26,606 nt of DNA from Actinomycetota bacterium (GCA_016783995.1 JADHVN010000003.1:1-26606), one strand, 5' to 3'. Positions 14,770-22,937 are shown, counted from the first letter of the stretch. The notes: generated by a model not told the origin, from the sequence alone. A program made the numbers and translations.

Positions 14770-17700
14770 TATCACTAACTATAAATAATAAAAAAATTAA
14801 AGTAGAGGAAGGATTAACTGTTCTTAAAGCTGCTGATAAAGCTGGAATAAAAATTCCGACTCTATGTTCACACAAAGCACTTTCACCCTACGGTGCCTGC
14901 AGAGTCTGTCTTGTTGAAATAAGCCGAAATGGAAAGCCTCCGGAGATTCAGGCATCCTGCACCTATCCGGTAATGGAAGGTCTGGTGATTCAGACTGATT
15001 CAGAAAAGGTTATAAAGACAAGAAAAATAATGATAGAGTTGCTGATGGCCAGATGCCCGGATTCAGAAGAGATTAAGAATCTTGCTAAAGAATTAGGTGT
15101 GAAGAAAACAAGAATCAAGCCCAAAGATAAGGACTGCATTCTTTGTGGTCTATGTGTGAGGATGTGTGAGGAGCGAATGGGAAGGGCGGCCATAAGTTTT
15201 TCAGGTCGTGGCCCAAGACGAGAAGTAACCTCACCTTTTGGCAAACCTTCTGAGGTATGTCAGGCTTGCGGTGCCTGTGATTTTATCTGTCCCACAGGAA
15301 AAATCAGAATTACTGAAGTGAGCAAAAACGAATCTCGACCTATACCCTTTGAACATAATATGGGTTTAAATTCCAGGCCGGCTGTATATATTCCCTATCC
15401 ACAGGCAATACCCAACAAAGCAACTATTGACAGCAGATATTGTGTCCATATGCTTAGTGATGAATGTGAAGTGTGTAAGGAATTTTGTGAAGCAGGGGCT
15501 ATTGATTATAACCAAAAAGAAGAAAAGCTTGATTTAAAGGTTGGTTCAGTAATTTTTTCTCCTGGCTACGATATTTTTGATGCAGGGGCAAAGTTAGAAT
15601 ATGGTTATTTAAACTATTCCAATGTTATAAATGCACTCGAATTTGAAAGAATATTAAGCACTTCCGGCCCTTACGAAGGTAAGGTTTTGAGGCCCTCAGA
15701 TAAACTTGTACCGAAAAGAATCGCTTTTATTCAATGCGTTGGCTCACGGGATACAGAAAGAGATTACTGTTCTTCAATATGTTGTATGTATGCCACCAAG
15801 GAAGCGATTATTGCTAAAGAGCATGCCGGCGAGGAATTAGAATGCCATATCTTTTTTATGGATCTGCGTGCTTTCGGTAAAGGTTTCGATGCTTATTATG
15901 AAAGAGCAAAAGAACTTGGAGTAAAATATATAAGATGCCGCCCCTCATCTGTAGAAGAAATACAGGAGACAAAAAATCTTAAGATTAATTATGTAACCGA
16001 TGACGGGAAGGTGTTGACTGAACAATATGATTTGGTAGTTTTATCTGTTGGCATGCAGCCGCCAGAACTAGCCAAAAAGCTGAACAGTAAATTTGGAATT
16101 AAACTTAATGAGCATGGGTTCTGCTGGACCGATACTTTTAAGCCAGTTGAATCCAGCAAAGAGGGAATATTTGTCTGCGGGCCATTTACCGAGCCCAAAG
16201 ATATACCGGAAACAGTGACTCAAGCAGGTGGTGCAGCATCTAAGGTTTTATCTCTTCTTTCTGAAGTGCGAGGAACTTTGATTAAGACTAAAGAATATCC
16301 TCCAGAAAGAGATGTTACCGGACAGGCTCCGCGTATTGGTGTATTTATCTGTCATTGCGGGTCAAACATTGCTGGTGTAGTAGATGTTCTCCAGGTGGTA
16401 GAATATGCAAAAACCTTACCTGATGTGGTTTACGCTGAAAATAATCTTTATACCTGTTCAAATGATACCCAGGAGAGGATTAAAAAATTGATTGGGGAGC
16501 ATAATCTCAACCGGGTGATTGTTGCTTCCTGCACTCCCAGAACGCATGAACCCCTGTTCCGGAATACCGTCCGCGAGGCAGAACTCAATCCCTACTTGTT
16601 TGAAATGGCTAATATTCGTGACCAGTGTTCCTGGGTGCATATGCATGAGCCAGAAAAAGCTACTCAAAAGTCAAAAGATCTGGTGCGGATGGCCGTATCC
16701 AAGGTGCGTTTATTAGAACCGTTACAGAGGAGGAAAGTCAGTGTAAATCACAGCGCTCTGGTTATTGGTGGAGGTCTAAGTGGTATAAGCGCAGCCTTGG
16801 AGATAGCGGAGCAGGGTTATGAGGTACATCTGGTAGAGAAAGAGAAACAATTAGGTGGGAATCTAAAGCGTATACATTTTCTATTCAATGGAGAAAAACC
16901 GCAGGAACAGCTGACTTCTTTAATTGAACGTGTTAAGAAAAATGATAAGATTCACCTTTATACTGATACAAAGATATTAAATATCGAAGGGTTTTTTGGT
17001 AATTTCAAGACAACAATAGAACCAGGCAATGCAAAGCAGAAAACAGGGAGTAGCAGCAAGAAAAACGAGATAAACCATGGTGTTGTAATTGTTGCCACCG
17101 GTGCTCGAGAATACAAACCAACTGAATATCTCTATGGTGAAGACGAAAAAGTAATGACTCAACTCGAACTGGAAAAATGGTTAGCGGTTAGCGCTGAGCA
17201 CAGGAAACCAAGCATTGATACACAAGCGCTGAAGACAGTGGTTATGATACAGTGTGTTGGTTCAAGAGATGATGAGCGGCCTTATTGTAGTCGAGTATGC
17301 TGTTCTGAAGCGGTCAAGAATGCTATAAAAATAAAAGAGATTAACCCACGAACGAATGTATTTGTTCTCTATAGGGATATAAGGACCTATGGATTTAGAG
17401 AAAGCTATTACTCAAAAGCGCGCCAGATGGGAGTAATTTTCATTCGGTATGAGGAGGATAAAAAACCGGAGGTAGTAAAACAAAATGGTGTGTTAAAAGT
17501 TTCCTTAGTTGATCTAATACTTAATATGCCGGTTACTATCAATGCTGACCTTTTAGTATTATCTGCGGCAACTATTCCTCACCCAGAAAATAAAGACCTT
17601 GCTCAAATGTTAAAAATATCATTAGATCAAAATAATTTCTTTTTAGAAGCACATATGAAACTTCGTCCTGTTGATTTTGCTACAGAAGGGGTCTTTTTGT

Positions 17701-18062
17701 GCGGCCTTGCCCATTCAGCAAAATCAATTGAAGAAAGTATCGCTCAGGCTTGTGGTGCGGCAGCACGAGCAAGTACTATACTTTCTAAAGAAACTATAGA
17801 ATTAGAGGCAAATATATCCCAGGTAATAGATGAAAATTGTGATGGTTGTGCATACTGTATAGACCCATGTCCATATAAAGCTATAACCTTAATTGAGTAT
17901 ATGAAGGATGGAGCAATAAAGAAAACTGTTGAAGTGGATGAATCTGCTTGTAAAGGATGTGGTGTTTGTCAAGCTACCTGTCCTAAAATGGGTATATTTG
18001 TTAGAGGATTTAAACTTGAACAAATATCATCTATGGTTAATGCTGCATTGGAGGTATCCTAA
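14766..18062 (+). CDS. Fusion: NuoG/HydA-like iron-sulfur domain plus HdrA lacking its N-terminus
   Basis: Residues 1-180 are a NuoG/HydA-type N-terminus: [2Fe-2S] ligands C34, C45, C48 and C65, then two ferredoxin motifs starting at C124 and C165. The His-Cys3 cluster site usual in NuoG is absent; the stretch reads ARCPDSEEIKNLAKELGV instead. From P192 (PIPFEHNMGL, matching residue 118 onward of hdrA copy 1) the protein is HdrA: IQCVGSRDTERDYCSSICC, CHCGSN, CTPRTHEP, a second flavin-type fold with GGGLSG near 668, and C-terminal [4Fe-4S] motifs from C1025 and C1062. The first GxGxxG flavin motif is missing here and is found instead on the HdrA-NuoE protein. It should carry electrons from NuoEF to the bifurcating FAD. 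Its last codons contain GGAGGT, the ribosome binding site of mvhD copy 2. Confidence 0.9.
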   Translation: MISLTINNKKIKVEEGLTVLKAADKAGIKIPTLCSHKALSPYGACRVCLVEISRNGKPPEIQASCTYPVMEGLVIQTDSEKVIKTRKIMIELLMARCPDSEEIKNLAKELGVKKTRIKPKDKDCILCGLCVRMCEERMGRAAISFSGRGPRREVTSPFGKPSEVCQACGACDFICPTGKIRITEVSKNESRPIPFEHNMGLNSRPAVYIPYPQAIPNKATIDSRYCVHMLSDECEVCKEFCEAGAIDYNQKEEKLDLKVGSVIFSPGYDIFDAGAKLEYGYLNYSNVINALEFERILSTSGPYEGKVLRPSDKLVPKRIAFIQCVGSRDTERDYCSSICCMYATKEAIIAKEHAGEELECHIFFMDLRAFGKGFDAYYERAKELGVKYIRCRPSSVEEIQETKNLKINYVTDDGKVLTEQYDLVVLSVGMQPPELAKKLNSKFGIKLNEHGFCWTDTFKPVESSKEGIFVCGPFTEPKDIPETVTQAGGAASKVLSLLSEVRGTLIKTKEYPPERDVTGQAPRIGVFICHCGSNIAGVVDVLQVVEYAKTLPDVVYAENNLYTCSNDTQERIKKLIGEHNLNRVIVASCTPRTHEPLFRNTVREAELNPYLFEMANIRDQCSWVHMHEPEKATQKSKDLVRMAVSKVRLLEPLQRRKVSVNHSALVIGGGLSGISAALEIAEQGYEVHLVEKEKQLGGNLKRIHFLFNGEKPQEQLTSLIERVKKNDKIHLYTDTKILNIEGFFGNFKTTIEPGNAKQKTGSSSKKNEINHGVVIVATGAREYKPTEYLYGEDEKVMTQLELEKWLAVSAEHRKPSIDTQALKTVVMIQCVGSRDDERPYCSRVCCSEAVKNAIKIKEINPRTNVFVLYRDIRTYGFRESYYSKARQMGVIFIRYEEDKKPEVVKQNGVLKVSLVDLILNMPVTINADLLVLSAATIPHPENKDLAQMLKISLDQNNFFLEAHMKLRPVDFATEGVFLCGLAHSAKSIEESIAQACGAAARASTILSKETIELEANISQVIDENCDGCAYCIDPCPYKAITLIEYMKDGAIKKTVEVDESACKGCGVCQATCPKMGIFVRGFKLEQISSMVNAALEVS

Positions 18063-18064
18063 AA

Positions 18065-18487
18065 ATGAGCAATACTGAAGAAAAATTCGAGCCATTGATT
18101 ATCGGATTCTGCTGCAACTGGTGTTCCTATGCCGGAGCCGATTTAGCTGGGACATCGAGATTGCAGTATCCTACTAATATTCGTATAATTAGAGTAATGT
18201 GTTCAGGGATGATTCATCCAAATTTAGTGATAGATGCCTTAACAAAAGGTGCTGATGGTGTCATAATATGTGGGTGTCATATCGGGGATTGCCATTATTT
18301 AGAGGGTAATTTAAAAGCGGAAAAGAGAGCAGATGCAATCAGGCTTATGCTTGAGGATTTTGGAATAGAAGATGAGAGATTCAGACTGGAATGGATTTCA
18401 GCTTCAGAGGGTCCTAGGTTTGCTCAGGTAATGACTGAATTTACGGCAGCAGTAAAAAAATTAGGACCCAGTCCATTTAAAACGTGA
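18065..18487 (+). CDS. mvhD: MvhD-like [2Fe-2S] subunit (copy 2)
   Basis: The 140-aa MvhD has FCCNWCSYAGAD, VMCSGMIHP and CGCHIGDCHY, the full cysteine set. It begins two bases after the NuoG-HdrA stop, with its Shine-Dalgarno GGAGGT inside that gene (18050-18055). The place directly behind an HdrA and upstream of hydrogenase genes fits its known job of linking a NiFe hydrogenase to HdrA. It is clearly closer to copy 3 (21353) than to copy 1: FRLEW(I/V)SASEGP and the ending LGPSP(F/Y)KT are shared, showing that the two arose by duplication of this cassette. Confidence 0.9.
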   Translation: MSNTEEKFEPLIIGFCCNWCSYAGADLAGTSRLQYPTNIRIIRVMCSGMIHPNLVIDALTKGADGVIICGCHIGDCHYLEGNLKAEKRADAIRLMLEDFGIEDERFRLEWISASEGPRFAQVMTEFTAAVKKLGPSPFKT

Positions 18488-18497
18488 AAGGTAAAAA

Positions 18498-18704
18498 GTG
18501 CAATTAGCAAGAATAATTAACGGAAAAAAATATATGTGGGATAAGGGGAATTATTCTACCGAAACTGAAGCTAATGAAAAAATAAAAAAATATGAAGGAG
18601 AAGGGTTTGAAACCCAACTTGTCGAGGAAGAGAAAAAATATTTTATTTATAGCAGGCGCGTAGTTTCTGAAATAGTTCTTGAAGGAGACGCACCGCCAGG
18701 ATAA
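18498..18704 (+). CDS. Small protein of unknown function, MvhD-linked (copy 1)
   Basis: I do not recognise a family. The 68-aa product begins MQLARIINGKKYMWD, is rich in Lys, Glu and aromatic residues, has no cysteine, no signal peptide and no membrane segment, and ends FIYSRRVVSEIVLEGD. Start is GTG 18498, 10 bp after mvhD, with GAAAGG upstream. A paralogue of 67 aa sits in the same place behind mvhD copy 3 (21781), with the same opening and the same 'YxxxRRVVxExVxEG' ending. Conservation of both ends and of position argues for a real protein, perhaps a small structural or adaptor subunit of the HdrA-MvhD unit. Confidence 0.75.
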   Translation: MQLARIINGKKYMWDKGNYSTETEANEKIKKYEGEGFETQLVEEEKKYFIYSRRVVSEIVLEGDAPPG

Positions 18705-18717
18705 AAATAATTTCCAG

Positions 18718-18759
18718 GTGACAGTGAAGCTGTCACTGCGAGCTTGTAAAACAGGCTCG
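18718..18759 (+). repeat. Paired hairpins in the gap before hdrA copy 3
   Basis: GTGACAG (18718-18724) and CTGTCAC (18730-18736) form a perfect 7-bp stem. It is followed directly by CGAGCTTGT (18739-18747) and ACAGGCTCG (18751-18759), a 9-bp stem with one G-T pair and an AAA loop. The double-hairpin form, followed by GGCAATCT, resembles a REP-like interspersed element (the 'GTCATTGCGAG...GGCAATC' type). There is no run of T directly after the stems, so it is not a classical intrinsic terminator, though it could protect or attenuate the transcript between the two cassettes. Confidence 0.55.
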
Positions 18760-18822
18760 GCAATCTTTCTTTAAACATTGGTAGATAATAAAAGTAAAAG
18801 TATGAGAGGGAGGTCAAATACT

Positions 18823-21351
18823 ATGATAGGGTCTGTACTTATTGTTGGAGCAGGTCCTGCCGGAATGCTCGCGAGTGCCGAATTATTAAACCAAGGATTT
18901 AAAGTTATTCTTGTTGAAGAAAAGCCTACGATTGGTGGTAAAATGGCGCAAATTGATAAAATGTTTCCTTCAAATGAATGTTCCACATGTACAATACTGC
19001 CACGCATGCTTGAACTTACCAGTAATCCAAATATAACAATCGTTACCTTTGCAGAAGTTAAAAGTATTGACGGAAAGGCAGGGGATTTCAGAGCTAAAGT
19101 AGTCAAAAACCCAAGATATGTTGATCCGATTAAGTGTACTGCCTGCACTGATTGTTTTCCTGTTTGTCCTGTTGGAGGAATTCCTATGGAATTTAACTTT
19201 GGCAGGGGAGCTTCTAAGGCAATTTCTTTTTATTCACCTTTCCCACCGAGAAAAGCATTGATTAACCCTGAAAAATGCACTTATATTCTTGAAGGTAAGT
19301 GTGGTGATAAAGAAACCCCGCCATGTGTTGAAGCATGTAAGCCGGAGGCAATTGTATTTAACCAGAAACCTGTAGAAGTAGAATTTAACGTAGGAGCTGT
19401 TATTTTAGCCACAGGTATGGATGAAATGAAAACAAAATCATTAGAAAGGTTTGGATACAGAAAGTTTTCAAATGTACTTACCGCGCTTGAGTATGAACGT
19501 CTGCTTTCAGGCCTTGGCCCGACTGGCGGTGTTATAAAACGTGACGATAAAAAAGAACCAAAATCTGTTGCGTGGTATGTGCTTAATAATCCTTCGCCTG
19601 TTGGTTTTATGACTGCCGTGGCAGAGACCATGGGCACTATTGAAAGAAACCCTGATGCTTCTGTTTCTATTTTTTATGAAGATATGAATCTGGTAAGAGA
19701 CGATTATAATGATTTTTACCTGAAGGCAAAAGAATCTAAAATTAAATTTATTAAAATAGATTCTGTAAAAATTGCTGAAGGAAAAGACGGGAATATTGAT
19801 ATTTTTTATGATAAGGAAACTTTTAATACAGAGATGTTTGTTATTGTTCCGCCTTATGCTCCTACTGAAAATACGCGTTCTCTTGCAGAAAAAGCAGGTT
19901 TAGAACTGGATCAATGGGGATTTTTTAGTAAAAAATCAGAGAATTCTCATCCAATTTACACATTAAAAGAAGGAATTTTCGTATGCGGAAGCGCACAAGA
20001 GCCAAAGGGAATAGATGATGCAATCATTCAGGCATGTTCTGCAGCATCGCATGCGGCTGCATTGTTAGCCCCTTCCCGCGGCAAGGAAATGACAGCTCTG
20101 CCTGAAAAAGATATTTTGCCTGTAAAAGTTGATGATGAACCGGCAATTCTCGTAGTTATATGCCGCTGTGGCATAAATATATCAGGGCTTCTCAATATTG
20201 ATGAACTTGTGAACTATACAGCATCACTTCCTTATGTGAAACACGTAGAATTAACTCCTTTTGGATGTGACGGTGTGAAAGTCAGGGAACTATTAAAAAT
20301 AAAAAAATTCAACAGAATTGTAATAGGCGCATGTTCGCCAAAAACCCATGAAGACCTTTTTTTTCTTCATACAGAAATGGGTGGTTTAAACCGTTATTTA
20401 ATGGAAATTGTAAACTTGCGTAACCATTGCACCTGGGTGCATTCAAAAAATAAGGAAAAATCCACGGAAAAAGCAAAGACACTTATGAGAATGGGAATAA
20501 ACCGCGCTGCATTACTTGAGTCTTTAAATGATATTCACGTGCCGGTAACACCTACCTGCCTTGTAATCGGCGGGACACCAAGTGGCATTGCCTGTGCTTT
20601 AAAACTTGGACAGGCAGGTCTTAATGTTTATCTGGTTGAGGAAGAAGTAGACCTTGGCAAAATAAAAGAAAACGATAGCAAGTTTGTGAAAAATTTAATA
20701 GATGAGTTAAATAAAAATGAGAAAGTAAAGATTTATACAAGGGCTAAAGTAGGAAGAATTGAAGGTTTTGTAGGGAATTTCAGAGCTGAAATAGTGAAGT
20801 CAAGTGGGAAGAAAAATGTAAATATTGGTTGTATTGTTGTTGCAACCTGTATTGATATGAGAGCAGAATCAGAAAACGACGATTTTGAGAATGACTTACT
20901 TCTTCAAAGAGATGAAAAGAATTTCTTTGTTGGAATGCTTGGTATTTTAAACCCTCTTGACTTTAATACTGATGGGGTATTTAGATGTGGGCCTGCACGA
21001 AAGAAAATGGGTATTCCTGATTCTATTATAGATGGCGAAGGTGCTGCATCGCGAGTTGCAGGAGTTATTTCAAAAAAAGAACTGGTTAAATCTCCTGCGA
21101 TTTCATTTGTGGTAGACGAGTATTGTGATGGTTGTGCATACTGCATAGATCCGTGTCCTGCCAAAGCAATAACACTTATTGAATATATGCAGGAGGATGG
21201 CAGTATAAAAAAGACAGTTGAAGTCAATGAAGCAATCTGTCGCGGATGTGGCGTCTGTGTGGCAACATGCCCCAAAAAGGGTATTTATGTCAAACATTTT
21301 AAGCCTGAATATTTTGAAGAAATGATTAAATCTGTTATGGAGGTTTCATAA
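18823..21351 (+). CDS. Divergent HdrA-like protein (copy 3)
   Basis: The 842-aa HdrA relative begins MIGSVLIVGAGPAG. The ATG at 18823 is chosen because GAGGGAGG (18806-18813) lies nine bases upstream; an in-frame TTG at 18778 lacks such a site. Kept: the first flavin fold, DKMFPSNECSTC, the ferredoxin motif CTACTDCFPVCP, CRCGIN, CSPKTHED, and two C-terminal [4Fe-4S] motifs (CDGCAYCIDPCP, CRGCGVCVATCP). Lost: the IQCVGSR...YCSxICC cysteines, replaced by AWYVLNNPSPVGFM, and much of the second flavin domain, whose glycine motif is GGTPSG and whose CVGSR...CC segment is deleted. It may therefore bind only one flavin and relay electrons rather than bifurcate. Its C-terminus is very like that of the NuoG-HdrA protein. 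Last codons carry the ribosome binding site of mvhD copy 3. Confidence 0.85.
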   Translation: MIGSVLIVGAGPAGMLASAELLNQGFKVILVEEKPTIGGKMAQIDKMFPSNECSTCTILPRMLELTSNPNITIVTFAEVKSIDGKAGDFRAKVVKNPRYVDPIKCTACTDCFPVCPVGGIPMEFNFGRGASKAISFYSPFPPRKALINPEKCTYILEGKCGDKETPPCVEACKPEAIVFNQKPVEVEFNVGAVILATGMDEMKTKSLERFGYRKFSNVLTALEYERLLSGLGPTGGVIKRDDKKEPKSVAWYVLNNPSPVGFMTAVAETMGTIERNPDASVSIFYEDMNLVRDDYNDFYLKAKESKIKFIKIDSVKIAEGKDGNIDIFYDKETFNTEMFVIVPPYAPTENTRSLAEKAGLELDQWGFFSKKSENSHPIYTLKEGIFVCGSAQEPKGIDDAIIQACSAASHAAALLAPSRGKEMTALPEKDILPVKVDDEPAILVVICRCGINISGLLNIDELVNYTASLPYVKHVELTPFGCDGVKVRELLKIKKFNRIVIGACSPKTHEDLFFLHTEMGGLNRYLMEIVNLRNHCTWVHSKNKEKSTEKAKTLMRMGINRAALLESLNDIHVPVTPTCLVIGGTPSGIACALKLGQAGLNVYLVEEEVDLGKIKENDSKFVKNLIDELNKNEKVKIYTRAKVGRIEGFVGNFRAEIVKSSGKKNVNIGCIVVATCIDMRAESENDDFENDLLLQRDEKNFFVGMLGILNPLDFNTDGVFRCGPARKKMGIPDSIIDGEGAASRVAGVISKKELVKSPAISFVVDEYCDGCAYCIDPCPAKAITLIEYMQEDGSIKKTVEVNEAICRGCGVCVATCPKKGIYVKHFKPEYFEEMIKSVMEVS

Positions 21352-21352
21352 A

Positions 21353-21769
21353 ATGTCAAACGATTATGAACCGGTAATTATAGCATTTTGTTGTAACTGG
21401 TGTTCTTATGCAGCTGCAGATTCTGCAGGTACTGCACGAATACAATATCCACCAAATATTTACATAATCCGTTGTATGTGCTCCGGTATGGTGCATCCCA
21501 ACTATGTAATGGACGCATTAACCAAGGGCCGCGCTGATGGAATTCTAATTTGTGGGTGTCATATTGGTGACTGTCATTACCAGGATGGAAACAAAAGGGC
21601 AGAAGCAAGGGCAGAAGCGATTAAACTAATGCTTGAAGATTTCGGTTTGGAAGAAGAACGCTTCAGATTAGAATGGGTTTCAGCTTCAGAAGGGCCTAAA
21701 TTCGCCAAGATTGTAGAGGATATGACAAGAGCACTCAAAGAGCTGGGCCCAAGTCCATATAAAACGTGA
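21353..21769 (+). CDS. mvhD: MvhD-like [2Fe-2S] subunit (copy 3)
   Basis: The 138-aa protein has FCCNWCSYAAAD, CMCSGMVHP (one additional cysteine compared with copies 1 and 2) and CGCHIGDCHY. It begins one base after the stop of HdrA copy 3, with GGAGGT at 21339-21344 inside that gene. It lies just upstream of the second small unknown gene and of the hydrogenase subunits mvhG and mvhA, so it is the MvhD most directly placed to accept electrons from the NiFe hydrogenase. Sequence is close to copy 2. Confidence 0.9.
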   Translation: MSNDYEPVIIAFCCNWCSYAAADSAGTARIQYPPNIYIIRCMCSGMVHPNYVMDALTKGRADGILICGCHIGDCHYQDGNKRAEARAEAIKLMLEDFGLEEERFRLEWVSASEGPKFAKIVEDMTRALKELGPSPYKT

Positions 21770-21780
21770 AAGGTTAAAGA

Positions 21781-21984
21781 ATGCAATTAGCAAGAATAAT
21801 TAACGGAAAAAAATATATGTGGGATGGAAAAGATTATCCTGATAAAAAGAGTGCTTTGGATGTTGCTCAAAAATATAAAAATGACGGATTTGAAACGGAG
21901 GTGTTTGAAGAAAAGCAAAAATATTATGTTTTTAACCGTAGAGTTGTAGAAGAAGTTGTAGTTGAAGGTGAGCCTACTATTTAA
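21781..21984 (+). CDS. Small protein of unknown function, MvhD-linked (copy 2)
   Basis: This 67-aa paralogue of the gene at 18498 again follows mvhD by about 10 bp and precedes mvhG. It starts at ATG with AAAGG upstream. The first 14 residues are identical to the earlier copy (MQLARIINGKKYMW), and the DNA for this part is identical over 44 bp (21782-21825 against 18499-18542), while the middle has diverged strongly. It has no cysteine, signal or membrane segment. Family unknown to me. Confidence 0.75.
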   Translation: MQLARIINGKKYMWDGKDYPDKKSALDVAQKYKNDGFETEVFEEKQKYYVFNRRVVEEVVVEGEPTI

Positions 21985-22010
21985 AATATTTTATAGAAAG
22001 GAGAGAAATT

Positions 22011-22937
22011 ATGCCAGTAAAGGTTGCAGAAGAATGGTTAAACATTTGTGGTGGCTGTGAAGTAACTATACTAGATATTGGAGAACCGTTACTTGATTTA
22101 TTGCCTAAATTGGAGTTTGTACACATGCCTGTCCTTATGGATCACAAGTATTTTGGCCAGATAGGTGAAAAAACAGTATTAGAAATTCCAGAAGCAGATG
22201 TTGGGATTATCTCAGGAGGGATAAGAAATGATAAGGAAAAACATGTTGCAGAAGAAATGAGGAAAAAATGCAAAACACTTATATCACTTGGCTCCTGTGC
22301 ATGTTTTGGTGGAATTCCTGCTTTAGCAAATCAATATCCTTTAATAGATCTTTACGATAAGGTTTTTAGACAGTCAAAAACTACTGATCCAGCCGAGACA
22401 CCTGCAGATGATATTCCACCACTAACGGATAGGGTTTATGCAATTGATGAGGTAGTTAAAGTTGATGTTTACATTCCTGGTTGTCCAACATCGCCAGAAC
22501 TTATTGCAAATGCTCTAACTTCACTTCTTGAAGGTAAGCCATTTGAAATACCAGAACGAAGCGTCTGCGATGATTGTCCAGTAAAACGAGAGAAAAAAGC
22601 AATTACATCCATAAAAAGGCCGCTTGAGTCAATAATACCACCAGGCCAAAAATTGGAGGATTCAAGATGTTTTATGGAGCTTGGCTATTTATGCCTTGGC
22701 CCTGTAACTAAGTCTGGTTGTGGTGGGAGTGAAAAAACACCAAGGTGCATTAAGGCAGTCATGCCCTGTAGAGGCTGTTTTGGACCAATAAGAACTGGTG
22801 CAAACCCAATGGTAGAAATGATGGGCGCACTTTCCAGTATTGGTCTAGATCCCAAGTTGATTCTTGATAGACGTTCAACATTTCAGAGGTATATTGGAGC
22901 ACAGGGCAGGTTAAGACCATTACCAAAAAGATCATAG
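22011..22937 (+). CDS. mvhG: NiFe hydrogenase small subunit, Mvh type
   Basis: The small subunit conducts electrons from the NiFe site of MvhA through iron-sulfur clusters to MvhD. Proximal-cluster ligands are visible as C13 and C16 (ICGGCEV), C96 (LGSCACFGG) and C158 (IPGCPTSPE); C-terminal cysteines for further clusters include C186, C189, C220, C228, C237, C246, C253 and C256 (CLGPVTKSGC, MPCRGCFGP). The 308-aa length and lack of a twin-arginine signal fit a cytoplasmic group 3 enzyme. ATG 22011 follows AAAGGAGAG. The position next to mvhD, HdrA and mvhA points to group 3c (Hdr-linked); subgroup by eye only. Confidence 0.9.
   Translation: MPVKVAEEWLNICGGCEVTILDIGEPLLDLLPKLEFVHMPVLMDHKYFGQIGEKTVLEIPEADVGIISGGIRNDKEKHVAEEMRKKCKTLISLGSCACFGGIPALANQYPLIDLYDKVFRQSKTTDPAETPADDIPPLTDRVYAIDEVVKVDVYIPGCPTSPELIANALTSLLEGKPFEIPERSVCDDCPVKREKKAITSIKRPLESIIPPGQKLEDSRCFMELGYLCLGPVTKSGCGGSEKTPRCIKAVMPCRGCFGPIRTGANPMVEMMGALSSIGLDPKLILDRRSTFQRYIGAQGRLRPLPKRS

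Noticed and set aside
14766..18062. FeFe hydrogenase large subunit, suggested by the HydA-like N-terminus and NuoE/NuoF neighbours.
   Set aside because: No H-cluster motifs follow; the remaining 900 residues align with HdrA.
18718..18770. Intrinsic terminator after the first small gene.
   Set aside because: The stems are not followed by a T run and the operon continues on the same strand; a REP-like element fits better.
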